A stretch of 44,763 nucleotides of DNA, taken from Candidatus Aminicenantota bacterium (lineage in GTDB: Bacteria > Acidobacteriota > Aminicenantia > Aminicenantales > UBA4085). Shown here one piece after another: positions 1 to 8,692 of this stretch. Position 1 is the stretch's first letter. Every line of letters begins with the position of its first letter. The notes beneath the pieces were generated by a model. That model was not told the origin of the DNA. It ran no database searches and saw only the letters and a list, made by a program, of their open reading frames with translations. The stretch lies in contig PLMN01000013.1 of assembly GCA_003141555.1 (NCBI GenBank), positions 1 through 44,763 on the forward strand. Direction: 5' to 3'. Both the position numbers and the translations under genes were made by a program.

Positions 1-355
1 TTTCTCGATTAGACACTACTGATCTGCAACGTTAATCAGAAATAGGGGGGATAGCTTTATTCTGAGAAATACGATATGGACATTATGCCTAAACAAACCG
101 AGTCGGCAGGAGGTCATGATAGCCTTTGAAGAATATCAGCTATCCTCAGGACCTCATCTCTGAAAATTGGACCAGACAAAGTGGCAGGTTCAATTTAACA
201 AGAAAATTCCCCCTCCCAATGGACCAGGATCCGGGGCTCGGGCCAGTGCCATGGTCGACATCACGCTTTATCCAAAATGAGGAGGTTGGTGAAGGCGCCC
301 GTCGATCGCCTGACTCGGAGCGCGGTCGTTTTGGATCGCCCGGACCGAAAATATT
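1..355. other. Left-edge intergenic region
   Basis: No convincing gene is visible in this stretch. It holds a 6-bp inverted repeat (GATAGC at about 122-127 and GCTATC at about 138-143) and copy 1 of the dispersed repeat at 149-245. An open frame crosses the region on the plus strand but runs through the repeat and antisense to the better-supported small gene at 356-553. Confidence 0.5.
149..245 (+). repeat. Dispersed intergenic repeat, copy 1
   Basis: The head reads CCTCATCTCTGAAAATTGG, followed by an A+T-rich middle and a tail containing CCAGGATCCGGGG. The head matches the heads at 13291, 31821 and 41637, and in reverse complement at 29098. The tail matches the reverse complement of the 31861-31887 part of copy 6. 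It lies about 110 bp past the stop of the small minus-strand gene at 356-553. Confidence 0.6.
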
Positions 356-553
356 TCAGGGCAACCCGTTGATGTGGACGATCGGCTGCGCATCGGACCC
401 ATATTGGGCCGTCACTGTCACATCTACGTGGTACGGCGTCGGCCTCCCGAGCCTCATGATGTCGATTGCCGAGGGCGATATCATCAGGTTGAACCCTGCC
501 AGGGTGATGATCACCGCCACCAGTAAGATTGCGATTTTCGTTTTGCTTTTCAT
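356..553 (-). CDS. Small secreted or membrane-anchored protein, unknown function
   Basis: This 65-residue protein starts with a charged K-S-K-T-K segment followed by one hydrophobic segment (about residues 7-27), a signal peptide or signal anchor. The remaining ~38 residues are polar (YHVDVTVTAQYG) and could form a short beta segment. I chose the ATG at 553 because GGAG lies 8 bases upstream. A longer frame starting at 610 would put 19 unlikely residues in front of the signal. I do not recognise a family. No neighbour on the same strand is visible, so no role is proposed. Confidence 0.45.
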   Translation of the reverse strand: MKSKTKIAILLVAVIITLAGFNLMISPSAIDIMRLGRPTPYHVDVTVTAQYGSDAQPIVHINGLP

Positions 554-827
554 ATTGAATCTCCATGTTGAATTCTTATCTTCACCCTTATATACGTTGA
601 GAACTACCAAAAGGTTACCGCTGACGTTCGGTGATCCTCCAGGCGATGGGTCGCCGCCCCCCCCCGTCGAATGCTTTCCATGATTGACTCCAAGCCCGGA
701 AGGCGAGGTGCTGTCGATTTCCGGCGGGATTGTCGCCGCAAAAGGGAAAACGCGGACGCCTTGTCCGTCCGGCCTCGGCTATGATACCCTGACCTTCTCG
801 CCGCGATCAGCGGAAGAGGAGAGGATT

Positions 828-953
828 ATGATCATCGCCGAGCTGGCCGTTTTTCCGACGAGCGAGGGCTCGTCAATCAGTCGTTATGTCCGGGAAGCGG
901 TCCGAGCCGTCGAAGCTTTAGACGCCGTCCTGACCAGAAGGTTGGATTCATGA
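828..953 (+). pseudogene. Truncated thiamine-binding DUF77 (YqgV/MTH1187-type) protein
   Basis: The 41-residue frame opens with MIIAELAVFPTSEGSSISRYV, the typical N-terminus of the DUF77/thiamine-binding family, whose members have about 95-100 residues. The family continues with a conserved T-P-M-G-T strand; here the match stops around residue 33 and the frame ends with an unrelated tail, TRRLDS. A good ribosome-binding site (GGAGAGG) precedes the ATG. Its stop overlaps the start of the M23 peptidase gene as ATGA, so it is translationally coupled to it. It could survive as a leader peptide, but as a thiamine-binding domain it lacks more than half the fold. The truncation is read directly; the family call rests on the N-terminal pattern. 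Confidence 0.5.
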
Positions 954-2245
954 AAAAAACGATCACGATTGCCGTCCCCGTTCTCCTCATCCTGATCGGC
1001 GGGGGGGTCGGACTGAAGCTGACCAAGTTCGAGTCCGGAAAGCCCTGGGTCCGGATGTCGGGGGACACCGCGGCGTTGGGCCCCGAGCTCGTTTTCCAGG
1101 CCGGGGACGCAAAGAGCGGTCTGGACAGGCTTCGCGTCGAGGCCGTCCAAGCCGGAAAGTCCGCCGAGATCTGGTCGGGATCGTTCCCGCCCTCGACCCG
1201 CGAAACCGAGCAAAAGATCTCTCTCCGTCCGCTCCCCGCCGGTCTGTCGGACGGTGAGGTCCTCATCCGGATCACGGCCGTGGACAGATCGTGGAACGGC
1301 GGCAATGTCATGGTCCTCGAGAAGAAGATGATCATCGACACCAAGCCGCCGCGGCTGACCGTCCTGGGCGGTCCGCATTACGTCAACCAAGGCGGGACGG
1401 GATGCGTCGCCTTTACCTCGGACGAAGCTCCGGCTTCGAGCGGGATCCGGGTCGGGGACGCCGAGTTCGCCGGCTTTCCCGTGGAATCGGGCCGCATCCT
1501 GACCTTCTTCGCCTTGGGATCCGGCGTGCCGACGGACGTCTCCTTCCAAGCCGTCGCAGCCGACGCCGCGGGCAACCGAGCGAGCGTGGCCTTCCGGCCG
1601 AACGTGAAAAAGAAGGCCTTCAGAAGGGACAAGGTCGAGATCACCGATAGGTTCCTGGCCGATGTCCTGCCGTATTTCAAGGAGCGGGATGCGAAGCTTC
1701 ATGGGAGCGATCTCGAAATCTTCCTGACCCTCAACCGCGATCAACGGGCCCGAGACGCCGATCGGATCCGGGCGATCTGCCGGGAAACGGCGCCGAAGAT
1801 GCTCTGGTCGGGCGTCTTCCTTCGTCTGCCGAACTCCAAGCCGATGGCCCGCTTCGGCGACGAGCGGACCTATTTGTACGACGGCAAGGAGATCGACAGA
1901 CAAACTCATCTAGGCATCGATCTGGCCGCCCTGGCCAATAGCCGGGTTCCGGCCGCCAACGCCGGCCGGGTCGCCTTCACCGGCTCGCTCGGCATCTATG
2001 GCGAAGCGGTCATCCTCGACCACGGGCTGGGCGTTTTCAGCTTATACGGCCACCTCAGCCGGATCGACGTCACGGCGGGACAAGGCGTGACCCGGGGCGC
2101 CACGATCGGCCTGACCGGCTCGACCGGCATGGCCGGCGGCGACCATCTCCACTTCTCCATGATCGTTCAGGGCGTCTTCGTCAATCCGGTGGAATGGTGG
2201 GATGAACATTGGATCCGCGACAATGTCACGTTGAAGACGAAGTAA
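950..2245 (+). CDS. M23 family metallopeptidase (LytM type), membrane-anchored
   Basis: This 431-residue protein has an N-terminal hydrophobic segment (about residues 3-22) that directs it to the periplasm, a long beta-rich middle (about 30-220) resembling Ig-like or bacterial surface domains, and a C-terminal peptidase M23 domain (about 305-420). The LytM zinc site is complete: H320-L-G-I-D324 and H399-L-H401. Such enzymes cut glycyl or other peptide cross-links in peptidoglycan, or the peptide tail of cell-wall polymers. The gene begins inside the stop of the DUF77 remnant (ATGA) and is followed after 18 bp by the NagB-like gene, so it may be co-transcribed with the amino sugar cluster. That would fit a link to cell-wall turnover. 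Confidence 0.85.
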   Translation: MKKTITIAVPVLLILIGGGVGLKLTKFESGKPWVRMSGDTAALGPELVFQAGDAKSGLDRLRVEAVQAGKSAEIWSGSFPPSTRETEQKISLRPLPAGLSDGEVLIRITAVDRSWNGGNVMVLEKKMIIDTKPPRLTVLGGPHYVNQGGTGCVAFTSDEAPASSGIRVGDAEFAGFPVESGRILTFFALGSGVPTDVSFQAVAADAAGNRASVAFRPNVKKKAFRRDKVEITDRFLADVLPYFKERDAKLHGSDLEIFLTLNRDQRARDADRIRAICRETAPKMLWSGVFLRLPNSKPMARFGDERTYLYDGKEIDRQTHLGIDLAALANSRVPAANAGRVAFTGSLGIYGEAVILDHGLGVFSLYGHLSRIDVTAGQGVTRGATIGLTGSTGMAGGDHLHFSMIVQGVFVNPVEWWDEHWIRDNVTLKTK

Positions 2246-2263
2246 CCGTCAAGGATCGTCATC

Positions 2264-3193
2264 ATGAGAAAAAGCAGCCTTGTCGCCCCGGGGTGGTGGG
2301 ACTATACGACCCTGGACCAAAAAATCCAGGAGGACGTCGCCCGGCTGACGGCCCGCGACCTGGAGCAGCTCGCCCGCCCCGGCTTCGAGATCCACTTCTA
2401 TGACACGCGGGAGAGCTTTTATCTGGCCGAGGCCCTTGAGTATATCCAGGCCTGGCGCCAGGCCACGGAAAGCCGCCCGGCCGGGATCTGCGGTCCCATC
2501 GGCCCAACGGAGCAGCTTCCGCTCGGGGCGATGCTCGTCAACGAGCTCGGAATCAATCTCCGCAACGCCCATTTTTGGGGCATGGACGAATGGGTGATCG
2601 GAGGCAAGGAAGTCGGAGCCGACCATCCCCTCGGCTTCGCCCGGACCGACCTCGAGCTCTGTTTCAACCGAATCAACAAGAAATACGCCATGCCGCGCGA
2701 AAACATCCATTTCCCGAGCGTCGCCGGTCTCGAGGCCTATTCCAAAAGCTTCAGCGAGGTCCGCTGCGTCGTCATGCAGGGCGGCCAGGGCGAGGTCAAG
2801 CACTGGGCTTTCAACGATCCGCTGAAGCGCGAAGGCCGCTGGAAAGACGTTCCGCCGCCGCCCGAGGAATACCGGAAGCTCCGGACGCGCGTCGTCGACC
2901 TCCATCCGATGACGATCATTCAGAATGCCCGGACCTCGGGGGGCGGGGCGGTGAGCCGGGTCCCCAGCCAGGCCCTCACGGTCGGCCCGGTCGAAACCTG
3001 GAAGGCCGAGACGGTCTCGATCTGGCATTACGGCCTTCATGACAATCCTTTCGGCCTGAGGCTGACGGCTTTCATGATCTCGAAAAAGCTCCCCGACTCG
3101 GCCGTCCCCATGTCGCTCCTGGCCGATCATCCGAGCGTCCGGTTCAACTACTACCGCGGCGGGATCGGCACCTGTGACGTGGACATGCATTGA
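2264..3193 (+). CDS. Glucosamine-6-phosphate deaminase/isomerase-like protein (NagB family)
   Basis: This 309-residue protein belongs to the NagB/RpiA/6-phosphogluconolactonase fold. The family's catalytic D-E pair is visible at 108-109 (FWGMDEW), and the catalytic histidine is in G-E-V-K-H180-W-A-F-N-D-P, which lines up with the GHIAFNEP loop of E. coli NagB. It is about 40 residues longer than classical NagB and the GHIAF glycine is replaced, so the substrate may not be glucosamine-6-phosphate itself. The predicted reaction is isomerising deamination of an amino sugar phosphate or a related aldose-ketose step. A PIG-L deacetylase follows 13 bp downstream, and a symporter is in the same run, which suggests uptake, deacetylation and deamination of one substrate. 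Confidence 0.8.
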   Translation: MRKSSLVAPGWWDYTTLDQKIQEDVARLTARDLEQLARPGFEIHFYDTRESFYLAEALEYIQAWRQATESRPAGICGPIGPTEQLPLGAMLVNELGINLRNAHFWGMDEWVIGGKEVGADHPLGFARTDLELCFNRINKKYAMPRENIHFPSVAGLEAYSKSFSEVRCVVMQGGQGEVKHWAFNDPLKREGRWKDVPPPPEEYRKLRTRVVDLHPMTIIQNARTSGGGAVSRVPSQALTVGPVETWKAETVSIWHYGLHDNPFGLRLTAFMISKKLPDSAVPMSLLADHPSVRFNYYRGGIGTCDVDMH

Positions 3194-3206
3194 GAAGGAC
3201 CGAAAT

Positions 3207-3977
3207 ATGATCGTCTTCGCGGTCGGCTGCCATCCGGACGACATCGAATTCATGATGGGGGGAACGCTCCTCCACCTCAGGGACAGGGGTTGCTCTCTCC
3301 ACTACCTGAACATCGCCAACGGGAGCTGCGGGACGGCCGGCTATGATAAAGCGGAGATCATCCGCATCCGGCGGGAGGAGGGGAGGCGGGCTTCCGAGTC
3401 CCTCGGGGCGGTCTATCACGAAAGCCTCGTCGACGACCTGGATGTCTATTTCGCCCGGCCCCTCCTCGACAAGGTCGCGGCCATCCTGCGGAGGGTTCAG
3501 CCGGATGTCGTCCTGACCTTATCCCTCGAGGATTACATGGAGGACCACATGGCCGCCGCCCGGCTCGCGGTCACGGCGGCGTTCATCCGGGGCATGCGGA
3601 ATTTCGAGACCGATCCGCCGACGCCGCCGTATCAGAAGGACGTCGCCCTCTACCACGCCCTGCCCTACGGACTGCGCGACATGATGCGGCGCGAGATCCT
3701 CCCCGAGTTTTTCGTGGACGTCTCCGGCGTCATCGACCGGAAGATAGATCTCCTGGCCAGGCACGAAAGCCAGCGGGACTGGCTGGATAAAAGCCAGGGA
3801 CTCGACTCCTATCTCCTGGCCATGCGGGAGATGACGAAAACGGTCGGAGTCCATTCCGGCCGATTCGAATACGCCGAAGGCTGGCGTCGGCACAGCGCGT
3901 TGGGGTATGCGGCCTCCGACACGGATCCCCTGCGCGCACTCCTGGGCGGGCTTTGCGAACCGCCGGCCGCTCCTTGA
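3207..3977 (+). CDS. PIG-L/LmbE family N-deacetylase
   Basis: This 256-residue protein has the family's zinc site: C-H9-P-D-D12 near the N-terminus and H114 in E-D-H-M. D11 of the HPDD loop is the expected general base. Family members remove acetyl groups from N-acetylglucosaminyl conjugates (BshB, MshB, PIG-L) or from diacetylchitobiose. I chose the ATG at 3207, which has GAAGGA 8-9 bases upstream and puts HPDD at the usual distance from the N-terminus; an upstream start would overlap the preceding gene. It sits between NagB-like and URO-D-like genes with gaps of 13 and 8 bp. Which N-acetyl substrate it uses cannot be read from the sequence. Confidence 0.85.
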   Translation: MIVFAVGCHPDDIEFMMGGTLLHLRDRGCSLHYLNIANGSCGTAGYDKAEIIRIRREEGRRASESLGAVYHESLVDDLDVYFARPLLDKVAAILRRVQPDVVLTLSLEDYMEDHMAAARLAVTAAFIRGMRNFETDPPTPPYQKDVALYHALPYGLRDMMRREILPEFFVDVSGVIDRKIDLLARHESQRDWLDKSQGLDSYLLAMREMTKTVGVHSGRFEYAEGWRRHSALGYAASDTDPLRALLGGLCEPPAAP

Positions 3978-3985
3978 AGGACATC

Positions 3986-5143
3986 ATGTCGAGCCCGACA
4001 TCCTGGACGGGCCGCAAACGCCTTCTCACCGCCCTGCGCTGCGGAATCCCGGACCGGGTCCCCATCAACACCTACGAGATGGCGGCCCTCGACAGCCGCG
4101 ATTGGTACAATCTCCAGCCGGGCTATCGCCGGATCATGGATCATATCCGTGCCCATACGGACTGCATCACGAACTGGAACCCCCAACCGCCCAATGACCG
4201 CTACATCGGCTCCGACGGGTTTCTAGGTTCTCTGTATCCCATGGAAACGGATACGCGGACGGAGACGATCGGCGGTTTCATCCGCACGGAGACGGTCATC
4301 CATACCCCCAAGGGCGGCCTCCGCTGCGTGACCCAGAAAGACCCCGCCCTGAATACGACCTGGTTCGTCGAGCACTATTGCAAAAGCCGGGGGGACGTGG
4401 ATAAAGCTCTAAGTGTCCCCTATGAGCCGGCCGTCTACGACGCCTCCGACCTTCTCCGGGTCCACGCGGAATTGGGCGAGAACGGCCTGGTCATGGCTTC
4501 GCTCTCGGATCCCGCCTACCTCGCCGCCGACCTCATGTCGTTCCAAGACTACCTCCTCTGGATCTTCGAGGATACGGAACACTTCGCCCGGGTTGTCGAG
4601 ATCACGGCCGAGCGGGTGATGGAAAACCTTCGCCGCCAGCTCCGCTGCTGCGTCGTCGACGCCTATCGGATCTGCGGCCCCGAATTCATGACTCCCCCCT
4701 ACACGCCTCCGGCGATGTTCCAGCGGTTCATGGTCCCTCATGTCCGGACCATGGTCGAGATCATCCACCAGGTCGGCGCGGCGGTTCGCCTCCATTGCCA
4801 CGGGCGGATCGGACGCGTCCTCGACATGATCCTCGACACGGGCTGCGACGGCCTCGACCCCTGCGAGCCGCCGCCGGACGGCGATATCACCCTCGGCGAA
4901 GTGAAAAAGCGGGCCTTCGCCCGCGGCGTCTCAGTCTGGGGGAATATGGAGCTGAAAATGCTCGAGAGCGGGACGCCCGAGGACGTCCGCACCCAGGTCC
5001 GGCGGATCATGGCCGAGGCGAAAGAGGGCGGGGGGTTCGTCCTCCTTCCCACGGCCTCGCCGGTTGACAATCTCCTTTCGCCCCGGACCGAAGAGAATCT
5101 GTTCGCCTTCATCGACGCCGGGCGGGAGTTCGGACGCTATTGA
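3986..5143 (+). CDS. Uroporphyrinogen decarboxylase (URO-D) superfamily protein, not haem pathway
   Basis: This 385-residue TIM-barrel protein has the URO-D/MtaA pattern: an N-terminal RVPIN segment (residues 24-28), and a late strand R-L-H270-C-H272-G followed by a conserved GCDGLDP loop. Methyltransferases such as MtaA use H-x-C at this strand to bind zinc; here the cysteine position is a histidine, so the metal site would differ. The arginine-rich N-terminus of true HemE is not evident, and no haem gene is near. URO-D-like proteins with sugar genes are common in fermentative bacteria but poorly characterised. ATG at 3986 has GAAGGA upstream. Role in the pathway is unknown: an isomerase, lyase or methyl-transfer step are all open. 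Confidence 0.75.
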   Translation: MSSPTSWTGRKRLLTALRCGIPDRVPINTYEMAALDSRDWYNLQPGYRRIMDHIRAHTDCITNWNPQPPNDRYIGSDGFLGSLYPMETDTRTETIGGFIRTETVIHTPKGGLRCVTQKDPALNTTWFVEHYCKSRGDVDKALSVPYEPAVYDASDLLRVHAELGENGLVMASLSDPAYLAADLMSFQDYLLWIFEDTEHFARVVEITAERVMENLRRQLRCCVVDAYRICGPEFMTPPYTPPAMFQRFMVPHVRTMVEIIHQVGAAVRLHCHGRIGRVLDMILDTGCDGLDPCEPPPDGDITLGEVKKRAFARGVSVWGNMELKMLESGTPEDVRTQVRRIMAEAKEGGGFVLLPTASPVDNLLSPRTEENLFAFIDAGREFGRY

Positions 5144-5165
5144 AGCGGGAAGGATACCGAGCATC

Positions 5166-6659
5166 ATGAATTTCTCGTGGCCCATCGACGGAAGCATCGT
5201 CGGCCTCTACCTCCTGGCGACGATGGCGGCCGGCCTCATGGTCCGCAAGTACGTCGGCAAGGTCGAGCACTTCCTCGTTGCCGGCCGGGAGATGAACGTC
5301 TACCTCGGAATCGCGTCGCTGGCGGCGACGGAATTCGGCGTCGTCACCTGCATGTATGCCGCCCAGAACGGCTACCGCTACGGGTTTGCGGGAGCGACGC
5401 CGGGAATTCTCATGGCCGCAGCGATGCTCGTCGTCGGGCTGACGGGGTTCTGCATCAAACCCCTGCGGGAATCGGGCGTCATCACGATCCCCGAGCTCCT
5501 CGAAAGGAAATTCGGCCCGAGGATCCGCTGGGCGGCCGGCGTCGTCATCGTCCTCGGCGGTCTCCTCAACATGGGGATGTTTCTCCGCACGGGCGGGGAA
5601 TTCCTGGTCGGCCTGACCGGTCTCAATCCGAAATATCTCGAGCTCACGATGACCGTGCTGCTCCTCTTCGTCGCCGTCTATACGATCCTGGGCGGCATGC
5701 TCTCCGTCCTCATCACCGACTTTCTCCAGTTCGTGGTCTTGAGCGTCGGCCTCCTGGCCGTGACGGTCCTGATCATCGCCAAGGTTGGCTGGGGGACGCT
5801 GGTCCACGCGGTCGAAACCCACATCGGGAGCGGAGGATTCAACCCCTTCGTCCACCCCGACATGGGATGGGAATATGTCCTGTTCAACGCCTTGCTCAAC
5901 ACCGCGGCCGTCCTGACCTGGCAGACGACCATCGCCCGGGTCCTGGCCGCTAAAAACGCCAAGACGGGGCTCAAGATCTACAAAGGAACGTCCTTTTTCT
6001 TCGTCTGCCGCTTTCTCATCCCGGGGATCTGGGGAATCGCCGCCCTGGCGATCCTGACTCCGGATCAAGTCGGGCCAAACACCCTTCAGGCCATGCCGAA
6101 GCTCCTGAGCACGATCGTCCCGGTCGGGATGATGGGACTCCTCGTCGCGGCCATGCTCGCCGCCGATATGTCGACCGATTCGTCCTATATGCTGACCTGG
6201 TCGAGCGTCATTTACAACGACATCATGGCCCCGTTCCGGAAGACGAAGTGGGCCGAGAAGAAGGGTCTCCTCTGGAACCGGATGATCGTCGGCCTCATCG
6301 GCATCTTCCTTCTTTTTTACGGGCTGTGGTACCCGCTCAAGGGCGACTTGTGGACTTATCTGGGCGTCACGGGGACGATTTACCTGTCGAGCATATCCGT
6401 GCTTCTCATCGCCTGCTGTTACTGGAAGAAGGCCAATAGCTGGGGGGCCGCGGCGGCGATTTTTTTCGGGGCGGTCATCCCCGGGTCCTTTCTGGCTATG
6501 GAACAGATCAAATCCACGGCCGCGCTGGCCAGGCGGATCGGCCCCTATTATTCAGGCATCGCGACGTATCTGATCGTCGGGGCGGCGATGGTCATCGGAT
6601 CGCTGATCAAGCCGAAGCCTAGGCCGGCAAGGGCCGATACCGGAGGGTCCCATGTTTAG
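5166..6659 (+). CDS. Sodium:solute symporter family transporter
   Basis: This 497-residue integral membrane protein has about 13 hydrophobic segments and the SSS-family N-terminal pattern: VGLYLL, then the polar V-E-H-F-L-V-A-G-R-E motif, then IASLAATEFG in the second helix. The segment W-Q-T-T-I-A-R-V-L-A-A-K near the middle is also typical. It should import a sugar, amino sugar or acid with Na+. I chose the ATG at 5166, because a longer frame would extend into the preceding coding region; GGGAAGGA lies upstream. It ends overlapping the 45-residue gene at 6652 by 8 bases, so the two are almost certainly made together. Confidence 0.88.
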   Translation: MNFSWPIDGSIVGLYLLATMAAGLMVRKYVGKVEHFLVAGREMNVYLGIASLAATEFGVVTCMYAAQNGYRYGFAGATPGILMAAAMLVVGLTGFCIKPLRESGVITIPELLERKFGPRIRWAAGVVIVLGGLLNMGMFLRTGGEFLVGLTGLNPKYLELTMTVLLLFVAVYTILGGMLSVLITDFLQFVVLSVGLLAVTVLIIAKVGWGTLVHAVETHIGSGGFNPFVHPDMGWEYVLFNALLNTAAVLTWQTTIARVLAAKNAKTGLKIYKGTSFFFVCRFLIPGIWGIAALAILTPDQVGPNTLQAMPKLLSTIVPVGMMGLLVAAMLAADMSTDSSYMLTWSSVIYNDIMAPFRKTKWAEKKGLLWNRMIVGLIGIFLLFYGLWYPLKGDLWTYLGVTGTIYLSSISVLLIACCYWKKANSWGAAAAIFFGAVIPGSFLAMEQIKSTAALARRIGPYYSGIATYLIVGAAMVIGSLIKPKPRPARADTGGSHV

Positions 6660-6789
6660 CCGTGGATTCTGGACGTTGCTCACCGGCGCGGCTTTGATCT
6701 GGTATTCGACCGTGACGGTCTATGTCGGCTGGAAGGGAATCCGCGACATCAAGGAAATGCTCAGCCGGCTGCGCCCCGGCCCAAAATAG
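6652..6789 (+). CDS. Small single-helix protein, probable symporter accessory subunit
   Basis: This 45-residue protein has one hydrophobic helix (about residues 5-27, rich in Trp, Leu, Ala, Val and Tyr) and a basic amphipathic tail (KGIRDIKEMLSRLR). Its ATG lies inside the last codons of the symporter gene and is preceded by GGAGGG, so it has its own ribosome-binding site. Small one-helix proteins encoded right after SSS transporters are known as accessory partners; the pairing here is inference from position and shape. Its last 29 bases overlap, tail to tail, the end of the minus-strand epimerase gene. Confidence 0.7.
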   Translation: MFSRGFWTLLTGAALIWYSTVTVYVGWKGIRDIKEMLSRLRPGPK

Positions 6790-7627
6790 CGTCCATCGCC
6801 CGCGAGGCATTGCCGATCAGGACCTCGGGGAAGTGCCTGTAGAGCGGAATCATCTCGGCCGTTAAAAAACCATCATAGCCGACCTCTTTGAGAGCCCTCA
6901 TGATCTCCGGCCAGTTCGCGTCCCCCGAGAGAATGTCCACGAACCCGTCCGCCGTGCCTACGGACCGGCGAAAGTCCTTGAGGTGGACGCGGGCGATTCT
7001 ATTTCCGAGAATCCGGATCCACTGCTCGGGATAGCCGGTGAGCATGCAGTTGCCGACGTCGAGATAAGAGCCGACCCACGGAGATTGGAACTGGTCGATG
7101 AAATGCCGCATCGACCAGGGATCGACGAGGAACTTGTTCCAGACGTTTTCCAGGCCCAAGACGATCTTCGCGGCCGCGGCCCGGGGCAGCAGATCGGCGA
7201 TCGTTTCGCCGGCCCTTTTATGGACGGTGTCATAGGGCACGATCGGAATGGAGGGGTCGAAAAAGACGTCCACCGCCCCGGGGATGACGAGGACCGCTCC
7301 CGCCTCGAGCCAGGCCGCGGCGTCGATGAGCTTGCGGCCGATCTCCAGAGCTTCGGCCCGGACCGACGGATCGTCGGCCGTAAGAGATTTTCCCCAAAAG
7401 AGTCCCGTTGCGACGGAGGAGATGCGGACGTCCGCATCCGAAGCGGCCTTGCGGATGTCCGCAGCTTTTTTCTCCGTGAAGTCCAGCCCGAGGTCTCCCG
7501 CCGGCGAAAGGGCGACTTCGACGGCTTCGAATCCGGCCTTTTTCGCCAGCGAGAACACCTCGCCGACCGGCCTGGTCCCCTCCAGCCCGCCCGGAAACGA
7601 CCAATAGCTGATGCTTTTGATGAACAT
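6761..7627 (-). CDS. Sugar phosphate isomerase/epimerase (AP endonuclease 2-like TIM barrel)
   Basis: This 288-residue protein has the xylose isomerase-like TIM barrel pattern: F-E-A-V-E-V-A near the N-terminus, V-L-G-L-E-N-V-W at the metal strand, S-Y-L-D-V-G-N for the next metal ligand, A-R-V-H-L-K-D-F, and a final G-F-L-T-A-E-M. These correspond to the E, D, H, E metal ligands of D-tagatose 3-epimerase and hydroxypyruvate isomerase-like enzymes. It is the last gene of a three-gene minus-strand unit, 19 bp after the Gfo/Idh gene. The family epimerises or isomerises ketoses and inosose-type polyols. The substrate is not deducible. Confidence 0.85.
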   Translation of the reverse strand: MFIKSISYWSFPGGLEGTRPVGEVFSLAKKAGFEAVEVALSPAGDLGLDFTEKKAADIRKAASDADVRISSVATGLFWGKSLTADDPSVRAEALEIGRKLIDAAAWLEAGAVLVIPGAVDVFFDPSIPIVPYDTVHKRAGETIADLLPRAAAAKIVLGLENVWNKFLVDPWSMRHFIDQFQSPWVGSYLDVGNCMLTGYPEQWIRILGNRIARVHLKDFRRSVGTADGFVDILSGDANWPEIMRALKEVGYDGFLTAEMIPLYRHFPEVLIGNASRAMDAILGRGAAG

Positions 7628-7646
7628 GACTTCTCTCCCCGGCCGA

Positions 7647-8672
7647 TCACATCGTCACAACCTGGCCGGTCGAGGCCGACCGCGCGACGGCGAGGCAGAT
7701 CCTAACGGCTTCGCGCGATTCCGCCGGCGTGACGACATCGGGCCTGCGGCCTTCGCGAAGGCAGGTCGTGAAATACTTGATTTCATTATAATAGCCGCCG
7801 AGCGAGCTGATGTTTCCCGCCGTCCCGGCCGCGGCGCCGACCTTGGGAAGGGGAAGATCGGGAATATGGGACGGGCCCTCGAAGGGATAAACGACGAGCG
7901 AGGGAGAGAGGCCGCTGTCGAACCGGATCGTCGCTTTTTCGCAGGCGACGAGGAGCGCCATCGAGAACGGGAACCCGGGAGAGAGACAGAGTGATCCCTC
8001 GGCGGCGCTTTTGGCGCCCGAGGGATGATCCCACCCGAGAGATACGACCGAGTCGATGCCGCCTTGCGGTCCGGCGACGCCGACGGCCTGGACGGATTTC
8101 GGCGGTCCGGCCAGCCAGGCGATCGCGTCCAGGTCATGGAGATGCAGGTCGAGAACGGCGCCGCTGCTTTTCGCGGGATCGAGCAGCCAGCCCTTCCAGG
8201 CCCAGGAAGGAGGCGGGCTCAGCCGGCGGGCGCTGAGCCATTCGAGGCGTCCCCATCGACCCGATTGGAGGATTTCCCGAATCACCTGGTATTCGGGCCA
8301 GAACCGGATGACCTGGGCGACCATGAACGGGACGCCCGTCTTGTCGACAGACTCGATCATCCGGTCGCACGCCTCCAAGGTGAGGGACATCGGCTTTTCG
8401 CAGAGGATGGGTTTGCCCTCCGCGGCCGCGGCGACGACCATCTCTTCATGGAGATAGGTCGGACTGCAGATGTCGACCATGTCGATCTCTCCCGCGGCCA
8501 ACATTTCCTCCAGGCTCATATAGGTCCGACAACGGAGCTTTTCTCCCGCTTCGCACCGCCGCTCGGCTTCGACGTCGGCCACGGCGATGACCTTGGAATC
8601 CCCCGTCGCCTCGTGGCATTGGGCGTGCATGTGGCCCATGAATCCATACCCGGCGAGTCCGACTTTGATCAT
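7647..8672 (-). CDS. Gfo/Idh/MocA family oxidoreductase
   Basis: This 341-residue protein starts with the Rossmann dinucleotide motif G-L-A-G-Y-G-F-M-G (GxGxxG) and has the family's second signature C-E-K-P-M-S-L near residue 100, where the lysine is catalytic. The C-terminal alpha/beta domain of about 200 residues is complete. Members oxidise or reduce sugars, inositols and sugar derivatives with NAD(P). It lies between two sugar epimerase-like genes with gaps of 19-20 bp, so the three form one unit. They may process a 3-keto sugar or a polyol together. Confidence 0.88.
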   Translation of the reverse strand: MIKVGLAGYGFMGHMHAQCHEATGDSKVIAVADVEAERRCEAGEKLRCRTYMSLEEMLAAGEIDMVDICSPTYLHEEMVVAAAAEGKPILCEKPMSLTLEACDRMIESVDKTGVPFMVAQVIRFWPEYQVIREILQSGRWGRLEWLSARRLSPPPSWAWKGWLLDPAKSSGAVLDLHLHDLDAIAWLAGPPKSVQAVGVAGPQGGIDSVVSLGWDHPSGAKSAAEGSLCLSPGFPFSMALLVACEKATIRFDSGLSPSLVVYPFEGPSHIPDLPLPKVGAAAGTAGNISSLGGYYNEIKYFTTCLREGRRPDVVTPAESREAVRICLAVARSASTGQVVTM

Positions 8673-8692
8673 TTTCTGCCTCCTCGACGGCT

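Noticed and set aside
126-683. Plus-strand open frame of 185 codons at the left edge
   Set aside because: It runs through repeat copy 1 and is antisense to a small gene with a proper ribosome-binding site; the protein is proline-rich and shapeless.
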